Under the pieces are notes generated by a model. It had not been told where the DNA came from and ran no database searches. It worked only from the letters and a program-made list of their open reading frames with translations. This document shows positions 1-10,830 of a DNA stretch of 64,000 nt, piece after piece (the stretch's first letter is position 1; every line of letters begins with the position of its first letter). This DNA comes from Cercis canadensis (lineage: Eukaryota > Streptophyta > Magnoliopsida > Fabales > Fabaceae). The position numbers and the translations under genes are program-made. The stretch covers positions 209,957 through 273,956 of the forward strand of contig QAOA01001205.1 of NCBI GenBank assembly GCA_003255065.1. The letters run 5' to 3'.

Positions 1-862
1 AAAGGTCAAAAGAAATAAGGATTGAGGAGAGATGAATTTATAATTATTCAAAGGTCCTAATTTTTTTAAAAAAAAAATATATCATAAAGTGTCAAAATAA
101 TAAAATTTTTAAGTGTCAGTCCCATAAAAAAATAATTAAAATATTTCTCAATATTATATAATTATTCTATTTATAAATATGTTATTATATTTATATATAA
201 ATAAAATAATCATATATATAAATAGAACAATCACATATATATAAATAAAATAATTATATAATATTTAGAAGTAATTTAGTCATTTTGCATGATTGCCTCT
301 TAACACTTTTTGATATTTCTTTTCAAGTTTAGAACCTATTGAGAATAAACTCAATCTTTTATATGGGTGAGAGGGAGAAGTTAAAAAATATTTTTCATTA
401 GTTTGTTACAGTAAAATGACCGAAACAGTATTCAAATTATAGAACTGTTATATGGAAAACATGTTAGTTATAATGTTAGGTTTTTTTATTGACGAAATTT
501 GTCTGCATTCCAATTATATATGTGATTCAATGTCATTGTGTGATGGAAGAGACACCCGTGAACTCTTTCTGTGGTCAATTAGGGCCCATTCTGATCTACT
601 CTTACTTGTCACTTGCCCCACCTGCGAACAACTCATTATCGCATATTATTAACAAGAAAAATAAATATAAACTTAAGTAAAATACCATTTGGCCTTGCCC
701 GTGAACCCCTCTCTCTCCTCTTTCTTTTATTTTCACCGTTACAATTATTCAGGATCCCAACCCTCGCCACTCCAAAAAGAAATTGTAACTGTAAAGGCTT
801 TTATTACCAGCCCAAATCTGAAAGACCCATTAAGCTAAAAAAGCTCATACTCAGTGGAGGCT
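1..862. other. AT-rich intergenic DNA with a foldback AT repeat
   Basis: No gene is supported here. Roughly 125-280 is an AT-rich stretch in which a segment reading ATATAATTATTCTATTTATA is followed about 80 bp later by its imperfect reverse complement, which looks like a small decayed MITE. Similar TAATTATTCTATTT-type sequence recurs near 14,740-14,800 and, more weakly, near 20,810-20,850. Short reading frames at 452-864 overlap each other in different frames and show no family motif, so I treat them as chance. Confidence 0.4.
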
Positions 863-1938
863 AAGAATGGCAATGGATCGAGATGGATACTCCCTGTCCC
901 CATCCTTAAAAGACATCCTCATGCTCCATTTTTGGTTGGGGATTTTTTAGCAGATTCATCTTTGTCCTATTGAATGCTCATTTGCCTCATGTCCTACTCC
1001 ATTTACCCATACAACCATACTTTTCTAAATATACACAATTTATAAATTTAATTCATCTATTATTCAAACCAAGAACATGAGATCCCTCCACTCATCTCAA
1101 ACATAATCCCCACATGACATCATCATCACAAGAAAGATTGCAAGAATCCAAAAACATTGCCCCAAGTCTCCAAAACAAATCCACATGCCAAAAGATAAAA
1201 TCCAAAGATCAGCCTATAATGAACCACTACACCATAAGCATAACCAAAAAATAAAAGGATAAGGAACAGCAAGGTAGAAGGTCATTTACAGTTGCAGGGA
1301 AGTAAAAACCATTGCATTAAAATGATAACAAGTACAACTCAGTTTATACATCATAAATGGAAGATTAATTCCTTCACTGTCTCTTATGATCTGCCAGCAA
1401 TAAATATTCAATTGTACAGATTATACTACCTTCACCAGTAGAAACTCAAATGTTCTATTTGCAACAGCATATTACTGACTGATTCAACAAGGTAAACATT
1501 AGAAAAGGAATTCAGAAACAAAGCTATTTGTTGTTTGCTATATAAACCATCTATCGTCCTTTCAAAAGAGGTAAAATAAAACAATGATCTTTTCTATTGA
1601 ATATCAGCCCAGAGAGATGCTACTTCTTCCCCTCTCTAGAGCTCTGTAGTAATTAAAATAATGAAAGCTCGAGGGAGTAAGGGAGGGTCAGTGTATTAGT
1701 GGGAAAACCTCAGCCAAAAATGATGCCGTTTTGCCAACAAAAATTTCAAAAAAAAAATATAAAATGTATTATATATATATATTATTTATTTATGTACAGT
1801 ACGGGGTGAGACTTACTCATCCTGGATCCGCCCTTATAAAATTACCCATTTCCATCCCCATTTTTCTGTCATATACCAGTACCTAATCGGGTAAAAACAA
1901 CGGGGCCCTATTGGATATGGGATAAATTGCCATCCCTA
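863..1938. mobile_element. Non-autonomous DNA transposon (hAT- or Mutator-like) with TSDs
   Basis: The ends are inverted copies: the left end reads AAGAATGGCAATGG and the reverse complement of the right end reads TAGGGATGGCAATTT. The sequence GTGGAGGCT (AGTGGAGGCT if one more base is counted) lies directly outside both ends, at 854-862 and 1939-1947, as expected of a target-site duplication. No transposase is encoded. A 9-10 bp TSD favours the Mutator superfamily, while the GGGATGGCAA-type terminus resembles plant hAT-like repeats, so the superfamily is left open. The interior (about 1,050-1,700) is less AT-rich than its surroundings and could be captured host sequence. Confidence 0.7.
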
Positions 1939-2709
1939 GTGGAGGCTCAAATCGGATCCGCTAGCTCATCGCCCATTTTGCTAAGAACACCTATAAATAG
2001 CCCCTCAGTTATAAATAACGGACTTTTGACCCTTCTACTATTAATGATTCCTATTGAACTCGAACCGACCTAACTTAATCTTCAGAGCCTGAAAACAAGA
2101 GTCTGTCCCTTCTTTTCTACTCGTGCAGATTATCTCGACTTCACCTGACCTCCGATATACAACACGACCTCAAACTCATGCATTGTCACTAACATAAAAG
2201 TGCAATGCATTATTAATGAATTTAAATTGTCGAAGGAACTTTCTATCACTGAAGGAGAAAGCTTATTTTAGTTTACATATTGCTTGTCCAAATCACTCCT
2301 CAACATTTAAAATTATGTGGTTCTGCTTTCTCTCTTCAAAAATAACTCAAAGGATCTACACCAATAATGGCTTAAACCTTAAATATATTCATATGTATGA
2401 AGAGGATTTGGCCTTTCTTTGACTTCGCTGACAACAATTTGTTTCTTCTACCTATATATGATGTGACCTCTCATTAGCCATATATAGATACAATACCCAT
2501 GAATGCCAATCATGTTAATTAACACTTGATGTTGTTGTCATGCTTTACTCACCACCATGCGGAAGTGGCTGCGTTGATTTGGAAGTGGCTGCAACCCTTA
2601 CATCTCCCAACTCATAGTTTCCTATTTCCACTGCTCAAGTTCAAATTCCCATAAACTATATAGGGAAAAAAACAAAAGCAGATTCTTTAGGTAAATTGCA
2701 ATGAGATGG
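1939..2709. other. Intergenic, no gene seen
   Basis: The segment between two DNA transposons holds a 68-codon frame (2216-2422) without recognisable motifs. I see no coding bias, RNA gene or regulatory block that I can support. Confidence 0.4.
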
Positions 2710-3068
2710 ATAATTGACTAAATAAATGATGCTATATAAACTATTTAGATAAATGAAGCTATTTTAAAATTATTTATACAAATAAAACTGTTTTAATTAA
2801 AATATTATTTCATGAAAAGAAAAAATTGGTCTGGTATTTAACAAATAGAGTTATCATTAAGATTTTGTTGTTTGACAAATAGATGGAAAAAAAAAAAGAA
2901 GAGAGAAAAAAATTTATTTGATCCTTCTGTTTGCCAAACAATAGGATCAATTTTTTTTTGTAAAATTATATTTTAATTAAAATAATTATTTATATAAATA
3001 ATTTCAAAATAACTTCATTTACATAAATAATTTATAAAATAACATTCTTTTGCTTATCAATTAACCCG
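2710..3068. mobile_element. Foldback MITE, Mutator-type by 9-bp TSD
   Basis: The two halves are long imperfect inverted copies. The left arm has TAAATGAAGCTATTTTAAA and the reverse complement of the right arm has TAAATGAAGTTATTTTGAA at the matching position. ATGAGATGG flanks both ends (2701-2709 and 3069-3077), a 9-bp target-site duplication typical of Mutator-like elements. The centre holds unpaired purine-rich sequence. It encodes no protein. Confidence 0.72.
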
Positions 3069-3348
3069 ATGAGATGGCTTCTCTCTCTATATATAATCTT
3101 TACGCGTCTGTGGCGAATGTTCACGAGGTCTCAAGATCCCGGCCCCTTGTGTTGTATTAAGTTAATAATAATAATAAATATTGGAAGCAAATGCAGTCCG
3201 TGAAGTGACCAAGGAACGAATGAGGACATGATATTATCCCACTTGGATTATTTTACAAAATGTCTCACCACATCAATCCTATTCTTTTCTTTACACGACA
3301 TGGTGATTCATGATATATGATCTCGATAGGGAAAGAATCTTACTGCCT

Positions 3349-3718
3349 GTTAAAACAATTTAATAAAATGTGTTATTTTTAAATATTTTATTTAAACAAT
3401 TGGATAAAAGATTAAATGTTATTTTGTATTACAACGTTTACTTAAAAAAATGCTATAACAAAATAAAGTTTTAATAATTAAAAGATTGTCTCATAATCCT
3501 AAAAAATACTAAATTATTTCAGCATTTTATATATAAAACATTACTTTAATTTTCAAAGTAGCATTTATTGACATAAAATGCTGAAACATTTCAACGTTTT
3601 TAAAGTAGCGTTTCTTGATATAAAACGTTGAAATATTTTAGCATTTCTCTTTCTTCCAGTAGTTGAATAAAATATTTAAAAGTAATCCAATTTTAGTAAA
3701 TTGTTTTAACAGTAACAA
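3349..3718. mobile_element. Foldback MITE with internal tandem repeat
   Basis: The left end CTGTTAAAACAATTTA pairs with the right end, whose reverse complement reads ACTGTTAAAACAATTTACTA, and pairing continues through ATTTTATT-rich arms. Inside, about 3,555-3,650, two roughly 47-bp direct units carry AAAGTAGC[A/G]TTT followed by ATAAAA[T/C]G[C/T]TGAAA; each unit is itself partly palindromic. A clean TSD was not established. No coding capacity. Confidence 0.55.
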
Positions 3719-4434
3719 TTTTTTGTATTTATTTATTTTACTTGCATTATTTTGATAAATTTTCCCTTACTGCCACTATTTTATTTTATTTTACTTATGA
3801 TATTGATCATGGAATGGGTTACATTACATTACACTTTCTATGATATTCTTCGATTAATGAGTCAAATTATATATATCAAAAGTATTATACACAAATCAGT
3901 TCCAAGCACAAAACTCTTTAGCCTACGTACTCTTGGAAAAATTCAAAACTACATGGAATAATTAGTGAAAGAAAAATACCTTTTTTTTTGTCTCATCACA
4001 TCATGGCTTTGAATTATAAAATAAAAAACCAGAAAGAATGTACTCAGAAAATGAGAAAAATAAATTGTGCTCCATTTCTTTTTTCTGAAAATTATCTCCG
4101 AATACACAACAAAAAATAAAAATAAAGCGGATTGGCAAAATAAAAAGAATAAAGAAAATTGCTGGGAACATGATAGCGAATGTAAAACTGTGTCACATGC
4201 CAGTTGACATTTGTGAAGGTGGTGTTATTTGGGAATATTTAAGTGGATTTTTTCTTGATATACATATTTAAGTAAATTTAGTTAAAATTTAAATAGATTG
4301 AAATATTATTATATGTGTTTAATGTGAAATAGTATACTAATTAATATAAGCACATTTATTATAATTGATTTAATATTTTTTTTTGAGATATAAAGTTGAT
4401 AAATAGATTTAAATCAGTTAGAAACATAGTAGTA
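3719..4434. other. AT-rich intergenic, no gene seen
   Basis: This segment lies between the foldback element and the solo LTR. A 69-codon frame at 3752-3961 is hydrophobic and AT-driven and matches nothing I recognise. No RNA gene or regulatory motif can be supported. Confidence 0.35.
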
Positions 4435-4700
4435 TGATAATTCCATAAAATAGAATCATTATAGTTCTAGTTATACTTTATCTGGCTAGTTCTTAAGTTA
4501 TTTTGCATGAATGTGTGTCATATTCTCTAGTTATTTATTAATCTTAGTTAGTGTCAAAGTTATAGTTTTATTTAATTTCCTAGCATGTTTTTAGCTTATT
4601 CATAGTCCTTTTTGATTGCTCTTGAAGGTTAGAGCATTAAGAGGTTGAAGAAGGAACTAAACGGAACAAATCAAATGCTGGAAAAGCTCTTTGGCCATCC

Positions 4701-4794
4701 AGTGCCCAGCGCCAGCAGGGTAGAGATTCCTAGCCATCCAGCGCCCAGCGCTAGTGAAGCTGAGAAGCCAAATTGAGCCAGCGCCCAGCGCTGG
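4701..4794. repeat. Three GC-rich palindromic AGCGCT repeats in the LTR U3
   Basis: Three units, CAGTGCCCAGCGCC, CCAGCGCCCAGCGCT and CCAGCGCCCAGCGCTGG, occur at about 4700-4714, 4738-4752 and 4778-4794 in otherwise AT-rich DNA. They lie about 50-140 bp upstream of the LTR TATA box. They may be enhancer repeats of the element; that role is inferred. A related CAGCGCTGAGCGCTGAG block occurs at 15711. Confidence 0.5.
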
Positions 4795-4842
4795 AGAAAG
4801 TGCTGAGGTATTTTTTCACTTGTCTCTTGAAGGTAACCTACC

Positions 4843-4849
4843 TATAAAA
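4843..4849 (+). promoter_or_regulatory. TATA box of the solo LTR
   Basis: TATAAAA lies in the GC-richer part of the LTR, followed by a purine-rich leader. It could still drive transcription rightwards, towards the deacetylase gene 1.2 kb downstream; that is inference. Confidence 0.45.
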
Positions 4850-5769
4850 GGAACAAGAGGGAGGAAATGAGGAGGATCAGGAGGAGAGCCGTCAAAAACA
4901 AAGAAAAGAAAGAAGTTGGAGTATTTTCAGATGATTCAACTCAGATTTTACCTAGTTTTTCTTCTCTTCTCTCTTAATGAACTATGTTTATATGTATTCC
5001 TCTATTTTAACTATGAATAGCTAAACCCCCTTAATTAGGGGATTGATGTAGTTAGGTTTTGGATGAAGTTTTATTGTTGAATGAAGTTATTTTGATGCAA
5101 GTCTCTTTGTTGAGTAGATTTTACCGCTCTTAATGCCTTTAAATGCTTAGCTACCATTTGAATGATTTATTGACTCATGTTAATGCTAAGGATAGTAAGA
5201 TATGAGTGTGCTCTTGTAATTTCTACCATAAGTCAAGTTAATCTAGGAATAGATAACTTAGTTTATGTGGTTTTGCATTAATTTCCTAGAGCTTAATCAC
5301 CTAGATAAGTTAATTGTACCAAGGAATTAGGCAATTAGTTGGGATAGGGAGGATTGTTTCTCTAAGGGATTGTGTCCAATCAAATTAGGAAAATTGACCA
5401 ACAACAAAGGATTTGTAGCTAGGATAATGTATTCTTTAGTAATTCAAAAGTTATTTTGTCTATGAAATAATCGAAGTCCAAACCAAGTGAAATCAGCCTC
5501 CTAACATTCTCTTGTTAATTGTTAATCCTTTACTTTAATTGCTAATTAAGTTGTTAAGCTGTGCTATTCAGCTCATTTCAATTGATCATTGAGATCCATG
5601 TTATTAGTATAGCTTTCTCAAACTCAACCCATTGAATTTTCCAAATAAAATCATTGTTAGTGAAATTGGTAATTGTTAACGTCAAATTCCTGAGGACGAT
5701 ACTCAACTTACTTTTATACTACTTATGTGGCCCGGTATACTTGCCGATAACAAAAATCACATCATAGTA

Positions 5770-6089
5770 GTAGGTGAATTTAAATTTGTGAGCTTACATT
5801 TTTCGGAAGCTGTGAACTAAACAAAATTACTTTAAATTAGTTACAAGCCTGTGCAATAAATGGACAGCTAATTAAATAAAAAAAAAACAAAAGAAAATGA
5901 ATATAATAATTATAAATAACATTATTCACAATTTTTTTAAAAGTATATATAATGATTATCTATAGTCGTGTCGTTTCGTGCCGAGTCAAAATTTTGTCGT
6001 GATAATTGCGAGTGCGAGTAGAGTATAAGTGTATAACGACCACAAGTTCCTGTGGCAACAGTGGAGTAGTCACTGACTCGCTAGCCTCC
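5770..6089. other. Promoter / 5' region of the histone deacetylase gene
   Basis: AT-rich sequence between the solo LTR and the first codon of the deacetylase gene. The last 120 bp are less AT-rich and probably contain the 5' UTR. I cannot point to a clear TATA box. Confidence 0.3.
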
Positions 6090-9000
6090 ATGCAGCTCCA
6101 GAAAATTCCTCGCTCTTGTTCTTCTGGTATTGTACCTCTCTTCTCTGAAAATTTGATTACTGTTACTTGAACTTGGAATTTGAATGAAGTTGTTCTAGCT
6201 TAAGTCTAAACGATTTTATCTTTAACGTGCTACTAAAAAATTGATGACGCGAGGGTTTTCTGATTCTTGCTTCACCGTTCTTTATTCATGTTGACAATCT
6301 AATACTACTATCTCAAAGTCAGTATTGCCATTCTTCTGTGGTAAACTTGTGGTCTGATTAAAGAGTTACTTAGGAATGGAGGTCAATATTTTGATTGCTT
6401 CCAAGACTTTATGAGACAATCGAGCTGAAGACCGCGTACAAGAGATGCTCAATTTTGGAAAATGATGTACAATATCAAAACTAGCGTTTTCCTCATCTTA
6501 TGATATGATTAAGACGATTACAATACTACTAGTTTTACTGTAATATATGTCTTTTATCATACAATATTTCTGAAGGACCAAGAATTGTGCTTTGTATCAG
6601 GAAATGTGTTTTTTCTGGTGGGACATCATCTAGGCAAGTGGAAGACTGGTAATAGATTTGATTCAGATGTGATATTCTTTGGGAATCGATTGTTTCGTAA
6701 GAATCAGAGAGTTGGTAAGAGATATTTGTCAAAATGTAGAGGAGCTTCCATATCCTGTTTGGCTGGTGTTAGGAATCTTTCGTTTGTGTCTTCTAATGAG
6801 CAACTAAGTGATGCACGGTTGATATATTCTGTTGCTCCAGCCATGGGACATAACCAGGTATGTGTAGCTGCATTCTTCATTTTTTGTTGTGGCGGGGCTT
6901 GGGGGGGACGGGCGTCTAAAATCCCAACAGAGATCACCAGATGTGTCTTTCCTCTTATCTTCCTTTACTTGTGTTGCCATTATCTTTGGACTCGTCACAT
7001 TCTTCTGACTGTAACCTGCATATTCCACTTCTAACAGGAGTCTCATCCAGAATCACATTTTAGAGTTCCTGCAATTGTGGATGCTCTTGAAGAAATGAAT
7101 CTCACTCCAAAGGTACTAATGCAATGGGCATTTCCTTCTTTATCAACTGTATTTGTTTTTGAAAATTCTACTTATATGCCATTTCTTTTACAGGGTTTAA
7201 TTTCTAATATCCATCAAGATCTAACACCTTAATTACTTTTTTTAAAATTCAACAAATAAAAACAATCATTTGTATTCTGAGATCAAATCTTGCTTCCAAA
7301 GTTGAATCAATCCACCTCAGTAGACGAGAAAGTGCCAATTAAATAAGTATGATTTTACCATCTGGAATCTATGTATTTATTTTTATGTTACTTGCAACAT
7401 TCCCCAGTTGATTGAAAGACAAAGAAACTACCTTAGGCATATGAGTGGCTATGGGTTTGTGCTTGAGTCAGCAAAAGAAGGCTGGCCAGTTTAAGGAAAA
7501 TGACTGTCTTAACTCATAACTGGATGATAATGTAAAGGCAAGGTGTATTTTGATTAGTCATACTTGTATAATGGCATCGTATGGTATAAAATAAAAGTTC
7601 TCATATCTGCAACTACTTATTTGTGTAGTTCCGTGGCTCTGAGATCATTGAACTTCAAAATTTTGAGCCCGCTTCGGTAGATGACATTGCAAGCGTGCAT
7701 GCAAGAGCCTATGTATCTGGCCTTAAGAAGGTAGCCTTATTTTCTTTTACAGTAATTTTTCCTCGCTTCAATTATTCCTTCTGTCAGAGGTTATATTCCC
7801 TAAGCTTTCTTTTTTGCTTTTGGATTATTATTTTTCTGTTGAGTTTTCCCTGGATAATAAGAATTTAATAAATATCGTGCTTATGCCCATCTCCTTAGTC
7901 AGTTCTCTAGGTTACTAGTTTTCGCATCTCAATTTAATTATCAGTCCCTTGGCACTGTTACTGTAATTGTGTTCCTTTAGCATATATCTTCTGTACGTAG
8001 TCTGATGTTACAAAGATGTTTGACAATTTCCCTCCTCTGAATGTCTATAGGCGATGGATCAAGCTTCAGAGAAGGGTCTTATTTTAATTGATGGCTCTGG
8101 ACCTACATATGCTACTGCCACAGTTGGTGCTACAATCAGAAATTTCTCTGTTTTTCCCATCTCATAATATTTGCAGAAAGTCACTCAATTCTAGACACTT
8201 ATGTGTTACTTTGTTATGATAGAGGACACTTTTATCCTGCTTGGAAAATCATGAAGAAGTGTCCAATTTGCATTCTCATGGTGGTGTTGATGATGCAGAC
8301 CTTCCAGGAGTCGTTACTTGCAGCTGGAGCTGGATTGGCCTTAGTTGATTTAGTGGTGATGTCCCAACCTGGCATGTCAATCTCTTGGTGATAATCTGTG
8401 TGTGTGTTTGGGGAGGGGTAAGTGGGTGGATGCATGCATATATGCTTCTGGTGGTGCACATGCTGCTTTTTAGCTTGAAATTGGGGGCTATGTTATGTAT
8501 CTGAACCAGATTGGTTCCAAAAGATTAATGTAAATCGACCTTCCATTTCAATGACACACAGATTGATTTAATGTCATTGGTTTCAAACTAAGCATGGTTT
8601 GATACTTTTGACTTAAACTTCATTTATTTTTCCTGATTGTCCAATTCTGGTTTTCAAAATAACTTTAACTGGGGATTTTCCTTTGCTGATTTTGGCCCTA
8701 CAGATTGCATAATAAGATATACCTTTTTCCTTCCTTCCTTTCTTTTTTCTTAAACGTGGGAGGGGGGTATGCAATTGCAGATATAAAAGTTCTAGAACTA
8801 GCCTCAGTGTTTATTGCTGATTGGCTTTTCTTGTTTCCCATACAAATTAAGTGTATCAGGAATTGTGGAGAATGTACTTCATATTTGGATATTAATTCTT
8901 AATAATTGTTTTCGTATTCAGGTTGCAGCTTCAAAGCACAGCAGAGATCCACCCTGTGGTTTTGCTTTGATTAGACCGCCAGGACACCATGCTATATCTA

Positions 9001-10830
9001 AAGGACCTATGGGCTTCTGCATTTTTGGAAATGTGGCAATTGCTGCTCGTTATGCTCAACGTGTACATGGACTAAAACGTGTCTTTATAATTGATTTTGA
9101 TGTTCACCATGGGAATGGAACAAATGACGCTTTCTATGATGATCCAGATATATTTTTCCTTTCAACTCATCAAGTAAGCTATCAATTTGGTTCATAGCTC
9201 TGAATATATTCTTATGCTTCTTGGATGATTCTGAAGTCTCATCTATCATCAAATGGTTAAAGGCTTGATATCTTTTGTTTCTGCAAACTTATTTCATGCC
9301 CATATATTGTGATTTATTTCTATTCTGGATTGTCACAAAAAGATGAATTTTACTAACCTAGAACTGTTGTCATATTGTGGAGGGAAATGTAGATAAGAAT
9401 AAAATATTTACTCTTTGGTACTTCACTATTATATCCTTGAGTTCTATTCTGGGATTCAGAATCTTGTAGGAAAGGATTAAAGTACTGGTTTTGTCTATAA
9501 TATGACATACTTGGAACCTTCTCCATTTTCATCATAATATGTACTTTGCTTTCTAATGCCTTTTCTGGTTCCTACTCTCCTTTTGGCGCATCTCTTTTGA
9601 AAAACTAATAGACATAAAAAAACATAGATGTAATCTTGTTTTATTTATCAGGTTAAATAGAATGTCTCTGGGTTATTTTAGTACTAATGACACTCTGGAG
9701 GCTATCAAAAGAAACCAAATAAAGAGAGGAGCCTTCATCATGATCAGAACACATGATTCATACAATACCAAATGACTATTGATTTTATAGTTGTCCAATT
9801 TAACATGGTTGCTAACTGGCATTCTCGCCAGGCCTTTTCATTTAGCTAGTACCTCTACATGTTTACATGAGTTCTGTAAGTTAATTTTTTTTCAAATTTT
9901 CAATTATTTGATGTTTACAGTCTGTTTATGTCACCTCAGATGGAATTGCTTATGTCCCTTTCAATTAAGTTTTTTGAATTGCATAAAAACAAAAATTTCA
10001 TGGTAATTCTCAACATCCAACATATCATTAAACTGAGTGACTTTGTCTCTTAGACATCTATTGCGTAAAGCTCTTGGATTTATTCTGATTTCTCATAATT
10101 TTTATGGGTCAGGATGGAAGCTACCCTGGTACTGGTAAATTTGATGAGGTGGGACATGGAGATGGTGAAGGAACCACACTAAACCTGCCTCTTCCAGGAG
10201 GCTCAGGTGATACTGCTATGAGAATTGTGTTTGATGAAGTCATTGTACCCAGTGCTCAGAGGTTTAAGCCAGACATTATTCTTGTTTCGGCCGGGTGAGT
10301 CTTTTTTCAAATCATTCTTGTCAAAGCAAAGATGGGCTGAAGACCTACTGACTCCCAGAAAATTTCATGTCGACCTGCCTGGTGAATTATGAGTTTCCAA
10401 GCATGCTTACAAACTTTATTCTAGTATGAAATTTGGGTTGGATTCCTAAATGCAATTAAAAGAGCTCCTTTATAAACTATTGTTGCCTATCTTGTGACGC
10501 GTGGGATTTCACACCACTTCATTTAGCAGGTATGATGGCCATGTGTTGGATCCACTAGCCAATTTGCAATATACAACAGGAACATACTACATGCTTGCAT
10601 CCAATATTAGACAACTAGCAAAAGACTTGTGTGGGGGCCGATGCGTGTTTTTCTTGGAGGGAGGATATAATCTCAAGTCTCTTTCATATTCAGTGGCAGA
10701 TTCATTCCGTGCTCTTCTTGGGGATCAGAGCTTGGCACCTGAGTTTGATGACCCTAATATTTTGTATGAAGAACCATCGACGAAGGTTAAGGAAGCAATC
10801 CAGAGGATAAAACACATACATTCCTTGTGA
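6090..10830 (+). CDS. HDA14: Histone deacetylase, HDA14-type
   Basis: Zinc-dependent lysine deacetylase; its Arabidopsis HDA14 counterpart is reported from organelles and acts on non-histone proteins as well. Nine exons join in frame to 444 aa: 6090-6126, 6601-6857, 7038-7112, 7629-7730, 8051-8122, 8299-8355, 8922-9173, 10113-10294, 10530-10830, all with GT-AG borders. Visible catalytic motifs are RPPGHHA, the metal-binding DFDVHHGNGT, STHQDGSYPGTG, SAGYDGH and the terminal LEGGYN. About 95 N-terminal residues precede the HDAC fold; they are basic and Ser-rich, which fits an organelle transit peptide. Length is close to the family's (Arabidopsis about 420 aa). The first exon encodes only 12 codons; it was chosen because its phase (one base) matches exon 2 exactly. 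The ATG at 6090 is the least certain part. Confidence 0.93.

Larger units (their letters stand above)
4435..5764 (+). mobile_element. Solo LTR of an LTR retrotransposon
   Basis: The segment starts TGAT and ends ATCA and is flanked on both sides by TAGTA (4430-4434 and 5765-5769), as expected for a 5-bp integration duplication; the neighbouring bases extend the match to a TAGTAGTA-type repeat. A TATA box (TATAAAA, 4843-4849) sits where an LTR promoter would be. The 3' part resembles the long LTRs of plant Ty3/gypsy elements (a CCTGAGGACGATACTC-type block near 5,692). No primer-binding site, gag-pol or second LTR follows, so it is best read as a solo LTR left by LTR-LTR recombination. Part of the U3 (4701-4794) holds three copies of a CCAGCGCCCAGCGCT-like motif. 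Confidence 0.68.

Noticed and set aside
6704..7046. Minus-strand frames over exon 2 of the deacetylase gene
   Set aside because: They are shadows of the real plus-strand exon and intron.
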